From: CAYOHG01 sp964465125
GTDB taxonomy: Bacteria > Planctomycetota > Phycisphaerae > UBA1845 > Fen-1342
Length of the DNA stretch: 64,000 nt
Direction: 5' to 3'
Assembly: GCA_964465125.1 (NCBI GenBank)
Contig: CAYXIO010000017.1
Coordinates: 5,808-69,807 of the forward strand
Within the stretch, counting starts at the first letter, position 1. Every line of letters starts with the position of its first letter. Under the pieces are notes generated by a model. The model was not told where the DNA came from. It was given only the letters and a program-made list of their open reading frames with translations, and did not search any database. This document shows positions 8,676-17,297 of this stretch, one piece after another. Position numbers and translations under genes: made by a program.

Positions 8676-10346
8676 TCAGCCGCGCGGCGCCTGCGTTTCG
8701 CCCGGGGTGACGCGGCGGGCCTCGGCGGTGGGCAAACGGATCACGAACTCCGCCCCCCCGTCGCTCGGACCGGTCGCCTCGATCGTCCCGCCGTGCTCGC
8801 CGATGATCTTGCGGCAGACGGCCAGTCCGAGGCCGGTTCCGCCGTGGCCCTTGGTGGAGTGAAACGGCTCGAAGATCTTCTCGCGCTGATCCTCGGGGAT
8901 GCCGGGCCCGTTGTCGCGGATGGAAATGACGGCGTGCTGGGTCAACGGATCGAACGAGGTGCGGACGCGGATGACGCCTTCGCTGCGCGGGACGGCTTCG
9001 AGCGAATTGGCGACCAGGTTCAGCAGCGCCTGGTGCATGCCGTCCGGGTCGAGCGGAATCTCCGGGATCGGGCCGGCGTGCTCCGCCAGCAGGACGATTC
9101 CGGCGTCCGAGGCGGGTTTCTGCTCGAGCTCGATCACCTCGTCGACGAGCGTCCGGATCTGGGTAGGTTCGAGGACGGGCTCGCGCTGCTTGCTGAACGC
9201 CAGCATGTTCATCATCAGCGTGTAGCACTTGTCGAGGTTGCGATCAAGAATCCGCCAGCCCTGGCTGGTGATGCCGAAGTCGCGCTTGTCCAGGCCGCGC
9301 TGCACGAGATCGCCGCCGCTGCGCATGCCTTGCAGGATGTTCTTGATCGAGTGCGACAGGTGCGCGGCGGTCTCGCCGGCGGCGGCCATGCGCTCGCGGG
9401 CGACCTGCGCCTGCACCAGCCGGGCGTTCTCGATCGCCAGGCCGGTCTGATAGCCGATGGCGCTTACCAGCTTGAGCTCATCCTCGGTGTAGGTGTGCCG
9501 AGAGGTCGGGCAGTCGAGGTGGATCATGCCCAAAATCTGGTCGCGCGCGACGATCGGCGCGCAGATCACCGACCGCATGCCCAGGTTGAAGACGCTCTTG
9601 CCCTCGCGGAAGCGGTCGTCGCCGCTCACATTCGAGCACAGCACCGCCTCGCGCGTCTTGACGACGTGGTCGAGAATCGTGCGCGACGCCACGATCGCCT
9701 CGCGATTGGCCTCGGCCCGGGCTTTGCGGCTCTGAAACCGCACCACCTCGGGCAGCATCTCGCCCGCCGCCTCGTCGCGCAGGAAGATCACCCCGCGATC
9801 AAAGACGACCTCATCCAGCAGGATGTCCATGACGCGCGGCAGAAGCCGCTCAGGCGTGACCAGGCTGCCGATCACGCGCGTCAGCTCGACCATCACCTGC
9901 CAGGAGCGCGCCGCCGCCGCCGTCTGCGGCGCCGCCATGATCACGCTGTCATCGCTCGACGCGATGCTGGCCACCACCGACGAGTTCATCTGCTCGTTGC
10001 CGGCGTCGAGGCGGACGAGGTCGCTGGGGATGTTCGATCCGGAGACCTGCTCGATGCCGTCGTCCCCGGTGTAAAGCATCAGCGTCGCGCCGACCTTGAT
10101 CTGGTCGCCGTGCTTGAGCCGGACGGGCCGCTCGGTGCGCACCCCGTTCACGTAGGTCCCGTTCGCGCTGTGGAGATCGGAAAGAACCCAGACGCCGCTC
10201 TCGCAGCGAAGCTCGGCATGACGACGACTGACGGTCTGATCCGCGAGCGGCACCTGCTCGGAGCCGCGGCCGATCAGCACGACGTCGTCGCTGGTCTTGA
10301 TCGTCCGGCCCTTGTCCGGACCTTGCAGTACGTACAACGCGGGCAC
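8676..10346 (-). CDS. FHA-GAF sensor histidine kinase
   Basis: A 556-residue cytoplasmic kinase. An N-terminal FHA domain (about 1-93) has the phosphothreonine-binding signatures GRGSE (26-30), SRRH (40-43) and NGTYVNG (62-68). A GAF domain spans about 150-310. A dimerisation segment has the candidate phospho-acceptor His332 in HLSHSIKN. A HATPase_c domain (about 425-545) follows, with N box NLVANSLEAV, G1 DNGPGIP and G2 GGTGLGLAV. There is no transmembrane helix and no receiver domain, so the input is probably a phosphoprotein plus a small ligand. No response regulator is adjacent. It lies downstream of pnp but has its own likely promoter at 10435-10440. Confidence 0.92.
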   Translation of the reverse strand: MPALYVLQGPDKGRTIKTSDDVVLIGRGSEQVPLADQTVSRRHAELRCESGVWVLSDLHSANGTYVNGVRTERPVRLKHGDQIKVGATLMLYTGDDGIEQVSGSNIPSDLVRLDAGNEQMNSSVVASIASSDDSVIMAAPQTAAAARSWQVMVELTRVIGSLVTPERLLPRVMDILLDEVVFDRGVIFLRDEAAGEMLPEVVRFQSRKARAEANREAIVASRTILDHVVKTREAVLCSNVSGDDRFREGKSVFNLGMRSVICAPIVARDQILGMIHLDCPTSRHTYTEDELKLVSAIGYQTGLAIENARLVQAQVARERMAAAGETAAHLSHSIKNILQGMRSGGDLVQRGLDKRDFGITSQGWRILDRNLDKCYTLMMNMLAFSKQREPVLEPTQIRTLVDEVIELEQKPASDAGIVLLAEHAGPIPEIPLDPDGMHQALLNLVANSLEAVPRSEGVIRVRTSFDPLTQHAVISIRDNGPGIPEDQREKIFEPFHSTKGHGGTGLGLAVCRKIIGEHGGTIEATGPSDGGAEFVIRLPTAEARRVTPGETQAPRG

Positions 10347-10434
10347 CGTGATCTCCGGTGCGGCTCGATGGAACGAGCGCCGGCGCGCCGGACCGAAGTC
10401 GGTCGATCGGCGCCGCTTGAACCCCGTACGGCGG

Positions 10435-10463
10435 ATTATACGAACGGTTGGCCGCCGGGAAAC
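10435..10463 (-). promoter_or_regulatory. Promoter for the FHA histidine kinase
   Basis: The minus strand has a perfect TATAAT at 10440-10435. A weak -35 (TTTCCC) lies 17 bases further upstream, about 10463-10458. Transcription would start near 10428, giving a leader of about 80 bases. The -10 match is strong for a GC-rich region, while the -35 is poor. Confidence 0.5.
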
Positions 10464-10536
10464 GCGAAGGCACTACCGGCGGCGCTCGAGGCCCATCCGA
10501 TCGTTCGATCGTCGGATCGTCACGCCCGGCGCGGCG

Positions 10537-12636
10537 TCAGTGCTTGTTCAGCTCCCGCAGAGCCGCCTTGCGCGACAGCTTCACGCGGCCCTGGTCGTCG
10601 ATCGCCAGCACTTTGACCGGCACTTCGTCGCCCAGGTTCACCACGTCCGTCACGGTCCGCACGTAGTTATCGTCCAGCTCGCTGATGTGGCACAAACCGT
10701 CCTGCCCGTCGGTCAGCTCGACGATTGCGCCGAAGTCCTTGATTGCGGCGACGCGCCCGGTGTAGATGCGCCCGACCTCGATGTCCTCGGTCATGCGCTG
10801 CACGATGTCGCGGGCACGCTCGGCGCCCTCCTGCGAAAGGCAGGAAATCTGCACGGTCCCGTCGTCGTCGATGTCGATCGTCGCGCCGGTGTCGGCCTGA
10901 ATCGCCCGGATCGACTTGCCGCCCGGGCCGATCAGCTTGCCGATCTTCTCCGGGTTGATCCGCAGCGTCAGCAGGCGCGGCGCGTGCGGGCTCAACTCGG
11001 GCCGCGGCGTTGCGATCGTCCGATCCATGATGTCCAGAATCTTCATCCGGCCCTGCCGCGCAAGCTCCAGCGCGTCGCGCAGCAGGTCAAAGCGCAGCCC
11101 GGTGATCTTGATGTCGAGCTGGATGCCGGTAATCCCCGTCCGCGTGCCGGCGACCTTGAAGTCCATGTCGCCGAAGCCGTCCTCTTCACCCAGAATGTCG
11201 ATCATCAGCCGGTGCTCGTTGCCTTCCTGCACCAGCCCGACGGAGATGCCGGCCACGGCCGCCTTGATCGGAACGCCCGCGTCCATCAGGCTGAGCGAGC
11301 CGCCGCAGACGCTCGCCATCGAGCTCGACCCGTTCGATTCGAGGATGTCGCTCACCAGCCGAACGGTGTAGGGGAAGTTCTCCGGCGACGGCAGGACCGC
11401 CTCGAGGCTGCGCTCGGCCAGCGCGCCGTGGCCGATCTCGCGCCGCCCCGGACCCATGATGCGGCGCACCTCGCCGACCGAGAACGGCGGGAAGTTGTAG
11501 TGCAGCATGAACTTCTTGGAGTATTCCTCCATCATCTCGTCGATGAGCTGCTCGTCCGCCACCGTGCCCAGCGTGGTGGTGACCAGCGCCTGCGTCTCGC
11601 CGCGCGTGAACAGGGCCGTCCCGTGCGGCCGCGGCAGCCAGCCGACTTCGCAGGTGATCTCGCGGATTTCGTCCAGCCCCCGGCTGTCCGAACGAACGCC
11701 GTCCTTGAGAATGCGCGTGCGAACGACCTCCTGCTCGACTTCCTTGACCGCGGACTTGACCTGCTCCGGGGCGCGCTCGGGCTTCTCGACCTCGGCCGGG
11801 CAGTAGTGCGCTAGCGACTTTTCGTAGACGGCCTTCACCGCCGTGCTCCGCTCCTGCTTGCCCTTGATGCTCTTGGCGGCGAGCATCTCATCCCAGACCC
11901 GGCTGCGCACTTCGCTCAGGAATGACGTGTCCTTCTCGGGGGGCGTCCAGGCGCAAGGCTTGCCCACGCGGCGCTTGAGCTCGTCGATCATCTCGCAGAT
12001 CGGAATAATGCCGTACTTGTGGCCGAATTCGATCGCGGCGAAGACGGCGTCCTCGGACAGCTCCCGGCAGCCGACCTCGATCATGTTCACTTCAGTGGGC
12101 GACCCCGCCAGGATCAGCTCCAGGTCGGAGTATTCAAGCTGCGAGCGGGTTGGATTGATGACGAACTCGCCGTCGATGCGCGCGATTCGGACCGCGGCGC
12201 AGGGGCCGTTGAACGGCAGCCCGGAAATCGCCACCGCGGCCGGCGCAGCGACCATGCCCAGCACATCCGGGTCGTTCTCAAGGTCGCTCGACAGCACCAC
12301 GACCTGAATCTGAACCTCGTCCATGAACCCGTCCGGAAAGAGCGGGCGCAACGGGCGGTCGATCATCCGGCAGGTGAGGATTTCCTTGTTGGAAGGTCGT
12401 CCCTCGCGCTTGAAGAAGCCGCCGGGGAATTTGCCGGCGGCCGACATGCGTTCGCGGTAGTCGACCGAGAGGGGAAAGAAATCGATTCCGGGTCGCGGGG
12501 CTGCGGTACAGACCGTTCCGAGCACGATCGACTGGCCGTAGGTGACTACCACGGCGCCGCCCGCCTGTCGGGCCACAGCGCCGGTCTCGATGATCAGTTT
12601 GTGCGCGCCGATCTCGCGTTCAAGCGTGAACTTCAT
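10537..12636 (-). CDS. pnp: Polyribonucleotide nucleotidyltransferase (PNPase)
   Basis: At 699 residues this is the normal PNPase length. It carries two RNase PH-like domains, the second with the phosphorolysis residues in the stretch around DILGEEDGFGDMDFKVAGT. A KH domain (about 555-615, with GKLIGPGGKSI) and a C-terminal S1 domain (about 620-690, with GRVAAIKDFGAIVEL) follow. The enzyme degrades RNA 3' to 5' using phosphate and is part of RNA turnover complexes. AAGGA lies about 9 bases before the ATG. It follows rpsO by 79 bases on the same strand, the classical rpsO-pnp order. Confidence 0.98.
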   Translation of the reverse strand: MKFTLEREIGAHKLIIETGAVARQAGGAVVVTYGQSIVLGTVCTAAPRPGIDFFPLSVDYRERMSAAGKFPGGFFKREGRPSNKEILTCRMIDRPLRPLFPDGFMDEVQIQVVVLSSDLENDPDVLGMVAAPAAVAISGLPFNGPCAAVRIARIDGEFVINPTRSQLEYSDLELILAGSPTEVNMIEVGCRELSEDAVFAAIEFGHKYGIIPICEMIDELKRRVGKPCAWTPPEKDTSFLSEVRSRVWDEMLAAKSIKGKQERSTAVKAVYEKSLAHYCPAEVEKPERAPEQVKSAVKEVEQEVVRTRILKDGVRSDSRGLDEIREITCEVGWLPRPHGTALFTRGETQALVTTTLGTVADEQLIDEMMEEYSKKFMLHYNFPPFSVGEVRRIMGPGRREIGHGALAERSLEAVLPSPENFPYTVRLVSDILESNGSSSMASVCGGSLSLMDAGVPIKAAVAGISVGLVQEGNEHRLMIDILGEEDGFGDMDFKVAGTRTGITGIQLDIKITGLRFDLLRDALELARQGRMKILDIMDRTIATPRPELSPHAPRLLTLRINPEKIGKLIGPGGKSIRAIQADTGATIDIDDDGTVQISCLSQEGAERARDIVQRMTEDIEVGRIYTGRVAAIKDFGAIVELTDGQDGLCHISELDDNYVRTVTDVVNLGDEVPVKVLAIDDQGRVKLSRKAALRELNKH

Positions 12637-12715
12637 GTTGGGTCCTTCAGCAACAACGTCACTGTCCGACAGCCGGGCGATCAGCTCCGTGCTCCGTGCT
12701 CCGTCGCCGGCGCCG

Positions 12716-12985
12716 CTACTTGCGCAGGCCGAGCTTCTGGATCAAGGCCAGGTACCGCTCACGAGCGGTGCTGGACAGGTATTTCAGCAGTGACGAACGC
12801 TTTCCGACGAGCTTCAACAACCCACGCCGCGCGGAATGATCCTTGCGGTGCGATTGCAGGTGCTCGGTCAGTTGGGTGATTCGCGTGGTCAGCAATGCAA
12901 TCTGGACTTCGGCCGAGCCGGTGTCGCCATCGTGCCGACGGTGCGATTCGACGATGGTGGTCTTCTGATCGGCGGTTATCGCCAT
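12716..12985 (-). CDS. rpsO: 30S ribosomal protein S15
   Basis: An 89-residue protein of exactly the usual S15 size. Family landmarks are GDTGSAEVQIALLTTRI, the H-x-KDHSARRGL segment and the C-terminal RYLALIQKLGLRK. S15 binds the central domain of 16S rRNA early in small-subunit assembly. AAGGAG lies about 10 bases before the ATG. It is co-oriented with and directly upstream of pnp. In other bacteria S15 represses its own mRNA through a structured leader; the leader here is described separately. Confidence 0.98.
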   Translation of the reverse strand: MAITADQKTTIVESHRRHDGDTGSAEVQIALLTTRITQLTEHLQSHRKDHSARRGLLKLVGKRSSLLKYLSSTARERYLALIQKLGLRK

Positions 12986-13078
12986 AGCCCGAATCTCCTT
13001 GACACAGGGGTTTGGGTCAGTCTCGCCACCCGGGCCAGGGCCGGCGCCACCGACGCAACCTGATCTTGACAGACGGCA

Positions 13079-13106
13079 AGTATAGGCGGTTCCGCGGAAA
13101 CCGCAA
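13079..13106 (-). promoter_or_regulatory. Promoter and leader of rpsO-pnp
   Basis: Minus strand TTGCGG (13106-13101), a 16-base spacer, then TATACT (13084-13079). Transcription would begin near 13071 and leave about 86 bases of leader before rpsO. The spacer contains an almost perfect inverted repeat (GCGGTT...AACCGC, plus-strand 13085-13103), which could be an operator. The leader has GC-rich self-complementary stretches, as expected if S15 autoregulates, but no known S15-binding fold could be confirmed by eye. Confidence 0.5.
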
Positions 13107-13117
13107 ACCGTCCCGGC

Positions 13118-14296
13118 CTAGACACCCAGCGCGCGGCGCACCATGGGGACTCCGAGGCCGAGAATCGCCGCCACCACCGCGAGCAGCCCCAAGGTGATGG
13201 CCCGGCGAGCGCTGCCGGCGCCGACCCAGTTGGCCGGCACCTGCTGGACTCTGCGCCGCAGGCTGCGGCCCCACAGGATCGCCACCAGGGCCAGCAGCAG
13301 CCCCAGCGCCAGCGATCCCCCCGCCGCCGCCATCCACCCCAGCACCTCCGGGGGCAGCTTGGTTTCGCGGGTGAACTTCTCGATGCCCAGCGCCGCCACC
13401 TTTTGCAAGGCGATCGGGCGGAGCACCGAGTACCCGGAGGCCAGGATCAGGGACAGCCACCCGACCGCCGCCGCCAGGGTCGAGCCGCGCAGCCGCCGGG
13501 GCGGCCCCAGCGCTTCCGCCTGACCGTTCACGGCCGGATCGGCGGCGGGCGCGCCTGGTGAGCCGTCGCTCAACGCCGCCGCGTGCACATCCACCGCGGG
13601 ATGACTGCCAGGACGCAGGTTCGGGCCAGGCTTATCCGAGACGATGCGGCCGTCGCGCATCTGGACGATCCGCTTGGCCTGCGCCGCAATGTCGGCCTCG
13701 TGGGTCACCAGGATGACGGTCACGCCCTGCTCGTTGAGCCCGTGGAAGATCTCCATGATCTGCTCGCCCGTACGCGTGTCCAGGTTCCCGGTCGGCTCGT
13801 CGGCCAGCAGCAGCTTGGGGTCGTTGACGATCGCGCGGGCGATCGCAACGCGCTGCCGCTCGCCGCCGGACAGCTCCGACGGGCGATGATGGGCACGCCG
13901 CCCGAGTCCGACCCGTTCGAGCGCCTGCAAGGCGGGCGTGCGCGATGCCAATCTCCGGGCGTAAAACAGCGGAACCGCGACATTGTCCAGCGCGGGCGTG
14001 CGGTTGATCAGGTTGAAGGTCTGAAAGACGAATCCGACGTAGCGGTTGCGGATGCGGGCCAGCTCGCGCTCGGACAGGCAACTGATATCGCGGCCGTCCA
14101 GCTTGAAGGTGCCGCCGGTGGGACGGTCGAGGCAGCCCAGCAGGTGCATCATCGTGCTCTTGCCGCTGCCGCTCGCCCCCGTGATGGCGACGAACTCGCC
14201 GGCCTCGATCACCAGGTCCACGCCGTCCAGGGCGCGCACGATCGAATCGCCCATGCGGTACAGCTTGGTCAGGCCGGCAATCTCAATCAGCGCCAC
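13118..14296 (-). CDS. ABC transporter ATP-binding protein (MacB/LolD type) with membrane C-terminal tail
   Basis: Residues 1-225 are a standard MacB/LolD-class ATPase: Walker A GASGSGKST (40-48), Q-loop VFQTFNL, signature LSGGERQRVA near 142, Walker B LLLADEPTGNLD and the switch His in VTHEAD. Such ATPases drive lipoprotein release or efflux together with an FtsX-like permease. Unusually, residues from about 270 to 392 add three hydrophobic segments with no FtsX resemblance, after a Pro/Ala-rich linker. The start is GTG at 14296. The membrane fusion protein at 14551-15918 lies upstream on the same strand, suggesting one export system, but no FtsX/MacB permease gene is present nearby. Confidence 0.88.
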   Translation of the reverse strand: MALIEIAGLTKLYRMGDSIVRALDGVDLVIEAGEFVAITGASGSGKSTMMHLLGCLDRPTGGTFKLDGRDISCLSERELARIRNRYVGFVFQTFNLINRTPALDNVAVPLFYARRLASRTPALQALERVGLGRRAHHRPSELSGGERQRVAIARAIVNDPKLLLADEPTGNLDTRTGEQIMEIFHGLNEQGVTVILVTHEADIAAQAKRIVQMRDGRIVSDKPGPNLRPGSHPAVDVHAAALSDGSPGAPAADPAVNGQAEALGPPRRLRGSTLAAAVGWLSLILASGYSVLRPIALQKVAALGIEKFTRETKLPPEVLGWMAAAGGSLALGLLLALVAILWGRSLRRRVQQVPANWVGAGSARRAITLGLLAVVAAILGLGVPMVRRALGV

Positions 14297-14550
14297 GTTT
14301 CATCCATCCAGCGCGGCCGCCCCCGAGTGGTACGAGCGTCGCGCTCTGGGTGATACGGGCGTCTCGCCCGTGGTTCGCGTCGTAGCCAGGCCCGCCACTC
14401 GCCACAATTCACCCCTCACGCATCGAACGCCGCTCGAATCTCAGGGTCGCCCGCGCAGGGGCGACGCTACAGCGCCTCGCGGCTCGGCGTCCGCTTCCGA
14501 CCCTTCGCAATTCGCTATTCGCAACTCGCTACTCGACCCTGGCCGTTACG
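14297..14550. repeat. Intergenic stretch with a short hairpin and a heptamer repeat
   Basis: The 254 bases between the fusion protein gene and the ABC ATPase gene hold no credible ORF. There is a hairpin with 7-base arms ACGGGCG and CGCCCGT around TCT (14355-14371). There is also a run of five 7-base units at 14504-14538: TTCGCAA, TTCGCTA, TTCGCAA, CTCGCTA, CTCGACC. Both look like repeat debris rather than regulatory DNA, although the gap separates two genes expected to act together. Confidence 0.6.
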
Positions 14551-15918
14551 CTAGTCGCTGTTCTCCTCCGGCGGCAGCTTGGTGAACACCTCCGCGCCCA
14601 CGTCCAGCTTCGCGCCGCCCAGCACTTCGATCACCTGGGTTTTCGCGCCGTCCGTGATCCCGAACCGGCAAGGCACGAACCGCTTGGCGACTCCCCCCGT
14701 GCGTGTCCGGTCCGCCGTCTTGATCCACACGCCGCGCTGCCCTTCAAACTGCTTGACCGCCTCGGCCGGGACGATCGTCGCGTCCTTCACGCTCTCGACG
14801 GTGAATTCGACCTGGGCCTGCGTGCCCAGCGGCAGCATGTAGCGCTTGTCGTCATTCACTTCGACGTGCACGTCGAACTGGATGATCGACGAGCCCTCGT
14901 TCAGCCTTCCCTGCGGCTCGACGCGCGAAATCCGCCCCGTAAACGTCAGCTCGGGGAATGCATCCACCGTGATCCTGACGTCGCCGCTGCGCCGCTGCAT
15001 CGATTCCGCGTCGGAACGCGCGGCTTCGCGCAGCGCGGTGATGTCGGGCATGGCGTCGACGGGCGAGATGTCGAGCACGCGGCCGTAGTCCGCCTCGTCG
15101 ACACGGGCAACCACCTTGAGCCTGGAAATGTCCGCCAGCACGGCCACGATCGTTCCGCCGGTGAAGCCGGCGGTGCCCGACTGAACCAGCATGCCGCGCG
15201 AAATCGGCACGTCCGTGACGATCGCGTCCTGGCGGGCCTTGATCGTGGTCTCCAGCAGGCGCTCGTTGGCGTCCGCCAGCGTGTTGCTCGCCTCCTTGAC
15301 GACCTGCGCCTGAATCTTGACCGTTTCCTGGGCCTCCTTGAGCGACTGCTCGGAGATCGCGATCTGCGTGCGCGCGTTGATGAGCTGGGCCTGGTTCACG
15401 TTGTAGGCGGACTTGGCGAACTCCACGTCAAGCACGCCCGTGTTGCCCGTTTGGCTCAGTTTCTCCTGATGATCCAGCTCGAACCTCAGCCGCGTCTCCT
15501 GCGCCTCCAGCTCCTGCACGCGTGCCTTGGCCACCTCGATGTTCGACTCCGCCTTCAGCACCGCAATCTTGGCTTGGGCCTCGGTGCTGCGCGCCCGTTC
15601 GAGGGCCGATTCAGCTTTCTCGACGGCCCGTTCCTCATCGTCGCGCTTCAGGACCGCGAGCACGTCGTCTTTCTGAACCGAGTCGCCTTCCGCGATCTTC
15701 AGCTCGGTCACCTCGCCCGACGCTTCCGACTTTACCTGGATGCGCTCGTACGGCTCAATCAGGCCGGTCGCGGTGATCGGCACGCGGATGTCGCCGAGCT
15801 CAACCTTGCCGAATTCCGGCTGTCGCCAGGGCGGGATGAATCGCTGCGTGGTTCGGACGTAATACCAGACCGCCAGGACCAGGATGAGAACGGCCAGGAT
15901 GACCAGCCACTTCTTCAT
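14551..15918 (-). CDS. HlyD/MacA-type membrane fusion protein (efflux RND/ABC periplasmic adaptor)
   Basis: A 455-residue adaptor. An N-terminal membrane anchor (about residues 1-20, starting MKKWLVILAVLILVLAVWYY) precedes a biotinyl-lipoyl-like half motif (GLIEPYERIQVKSEASGEV). A long alpha-helical hairpin follows, about 105-225, rich in Glu, Ala and Gln. The second lipoyl half and a beta-barrel complete the fold. It would bridge an inner-membrane pump to the outer membrane. The ATG at 15918 is chosen because GGAGAC lies 6 bases upstream and the frame further upstream is low-quality sequence. The ABC ATPase gene follows 254 bases downstream. By family it resembles MacA. Confidence 0.9.
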   Translation of the reverse strand: MKKWLVILAVLILVLAVWYYVRTTQRFIPPWRQPEFGKVELGDIRVPITATGLIEPYERIQVKSEASGEVTELKIAEGDSVQKDDVLAVLKRDDEERAVEKAESALERARSTEAQAKIAVLKAESNIEVAKARVQELEAQETRLRFELDHQEKLSQTGNTGVLDVEFAKSAYNVNQAQLINARTQIAISEQSLKEAQETVKIQAQVVKEASNTLADANERLLETTIKARQDAIVTDVPISRGMLVQSGTAGFTGGTIVAVLADISRLKVVARVDEADYGRVLDISPVDAMPDITALREAARSDAESMQRRSGDVRITVDAFPELTFTGRISRVEPQGRLNEGSSIIQFDVHVEVNDDKRYMLPLGTQAQVEFTVESVKDATIVPAEAVKQFEGQRGVWIKTADRTRTGGVAKRFVPCRFGITDGAKTQVIEVLGGAKLDVGAEVFTKLPPEENSD

Positions 15919-16250
15919 GCGGCGTCTCCGCAAATAGCCGGGAACCGACCCGATACGCCGGCCTGTAGGCGGTCCGAACTCACGGGCATCCGTAGCATGT
16001 CCGCTGCGGCCGGGGGGTGCGTTTCTGGCGGCCGCGTCGGCGAGTCGCCCGCGCCGCCGCCCGCAACCCCGGTTCGCCGCGCTCCGCGCGGACTCGCCGT
16101 GCGCCGTCGCCGGCGTGATCCGACCGCGCGGGCGGCCATCAAGACACTTAGGGAATTCCGCCAGCCCGCGCCCAATTCGTGAAGCTCCTCGGGCTGGCCG
16201 ATACCGAAACGTCGTCCGGCCCGACTTCCACGAGGCGATGGAGCGTAAGG
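15919..16250. other. Divergent intergenic region, no gene seen
   Basis: About 330 bases separate the divergent fusion-protein gene (minus) and the small exported protein gene (plus). Open frames run through it on both strands but have the Arg/Pro-rich composition of GC-rich noncoding DNA. No convincing promoter hexamers were found by eye. Confidence 0.5.
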
Positions 16251-16811
16251 GTGCGCCGCAGCCTTTGCAACCCGCCCGAGTCGTCGGCGATTCGCGCGGT
16301 CGTGTGTCGCGCCAGCCTGTTATTACTGGCCGCGCTGCAACTTCCCGGCGGCGGCTGCTCGCTGGGCAGCCGTTCGGAAGACTCCCGCCAGTACCCGTCT
16401 GGGCCGACATCCGTTCGCATGGTCCCCTTGACCGATACGTGGCTCCCCGATCCGGCCGCGCTCGCGCGCGAGATGCACGCGCTCGGGCCGCGACTCGCCG
16501 TCTTGCAAGTGCGCGACCCGCAGGCTTGGAACGCCGTCGCCGCAGCCCTTCCCGATCCGCCCCCCCTGCCCGATTTCAAGTCCGGTTCGGTCGTTGGACT
16601 GATCTCGCGCATCGGCCGGCCCGTCGGCGGCTCGGCGCCGGTCCAACTGCGTGAAGTCCTCGACCTCGGCGACGCCGCCAGCATCAGCGGTGCGTTCGCC
16701 GGCGGCAGCTTCCTCCCGGACGGCTCAACCTACCTCACGCTTGCATGGGTCGAGACGAGATCTCCGGTCGACTTGGCCGAGATCGACGGGCAGATTTTCG
16801 GCGTGCGATAG
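16251..16811 (+). CDS. Small exported protein of unknown function
   Basis: A 186-residue protein that I do not recognise. With the GTG start at 16251 (GGAG 7 bases upstream) the N-terminus is basic, followed by the hydrophobic stretch ASLLLLAALQLPGGGC, which suggests a signal peptide and perhaps a lipoprotein with a non-ideal lipobox ending at Cys36. The rest is soluble, with no cysteine pairs and no domain I can name. It ends at a TAG in 16809-16811 and stands alone between the divergent export genes and the long noncoding stretch. Reality as a gene is likely but not certain. Confidence 0.55.
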   Translation: MRRSLCNPPESSAIRAVVCRASLLLLAALQLPGGGCSLGSRSEDSRQYPSGPTSVRMVPLTDTWLPDPAALAREMHALGPRLAVLQVRDPQAWNAVAAALPDPPPLPDFKSGSVVGLISRIGRPVGGSAPVQLREVLDLGDAASISGAFAGGSFLPDGSTYLTLAWVETRSPVDLAEIDGQIFGVR

Positions 16812-17297
16812 TCCGGCCAACCGCAGGCACACTGCTGATACGAACTCGTTCCCCGAGAGGTGGCGGCGGCGGCTTCAGCCGCGAACACCTCCGGTCACCC
16901 ACGGGTGGGTAAAAAACGGGCAGACTCTGGATCTGGCTGGGTACTGGTTTCCCACGCGCTCACGAATGCAACGGTATCCGCCTGGCGCGTACAAAAACGT
17001 AACACTATTGTTTCAATGTAGTTACATGTACTTGAACCGACATTTTGGAACGTGGAATCCAGCCTGGCACGCCCGTTGCTATGAGAGTCCGGTGTAAGCG
17101 ATCGGCTGCGGGAAGGGGAGCCCGGAAGCTGATCGAAAGCAAGCTACGAGCGGCGATCGATGACAGGGGGAGGTCGCTCGCTCGGCGGGAGGGGGAGGAG
17201 ACGGGTGCGGGGCGCCCGGCTATTTCGGACCCCGTCCGGCAAAAGCGTGGGAGCCGGGTTCGGATGGGGTCCGACCTTTAGAAACGCAATGCAGTGT
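16812..17297 (+). ncRNA. Long gene-free stretch, candidate structured RNA or relic
   Basis: This stretch has no protein-like ORF and ends at a strong terminator. It contains nested inverted repeats: a hairpin at 16857-16891 (outer arms GAGGTG and CACCTC, inner arms GCGGCT and AGCCGC) and another at 16897-16910 (ACCCA, TGGGT). From about 16975 to 17045 the composition turns strikingly AT-rich. From 17045 to 17290 it is G-rich with many short complementary segments. Possible readings are an untranslated regulatory RNA, a long structured leader for the downstream UbiA gene, or a decayed group II intron or other mobile RNA. None could be confirmed by eye. Confidence 0.35.

Noticed and set aside
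10297..11814. Long plus-strand open frame of 505 codons
   Set aside because: It lies antisense to pnp and has Arg/His/Gln-rich shadow composition; pnp is certain.
15919..16410. N-terminal extension of the membrane fusion protein
   Set aside because: The residues do not resemble protein and a ribosome-binding site precedes the ATG at 15918.
17045..17281. Plus-strand ORF of 78 codons in the gene-free stretch
   Set aside because: Charged, Arg-rich composition and no ribosome-binding site; more likely part of a structured noncoding sequence.
17240..17290. tRNA-like T-loop sequence GGGTTCGGATG
   Set aside because: No acceptor or anticodon arms fit around it.
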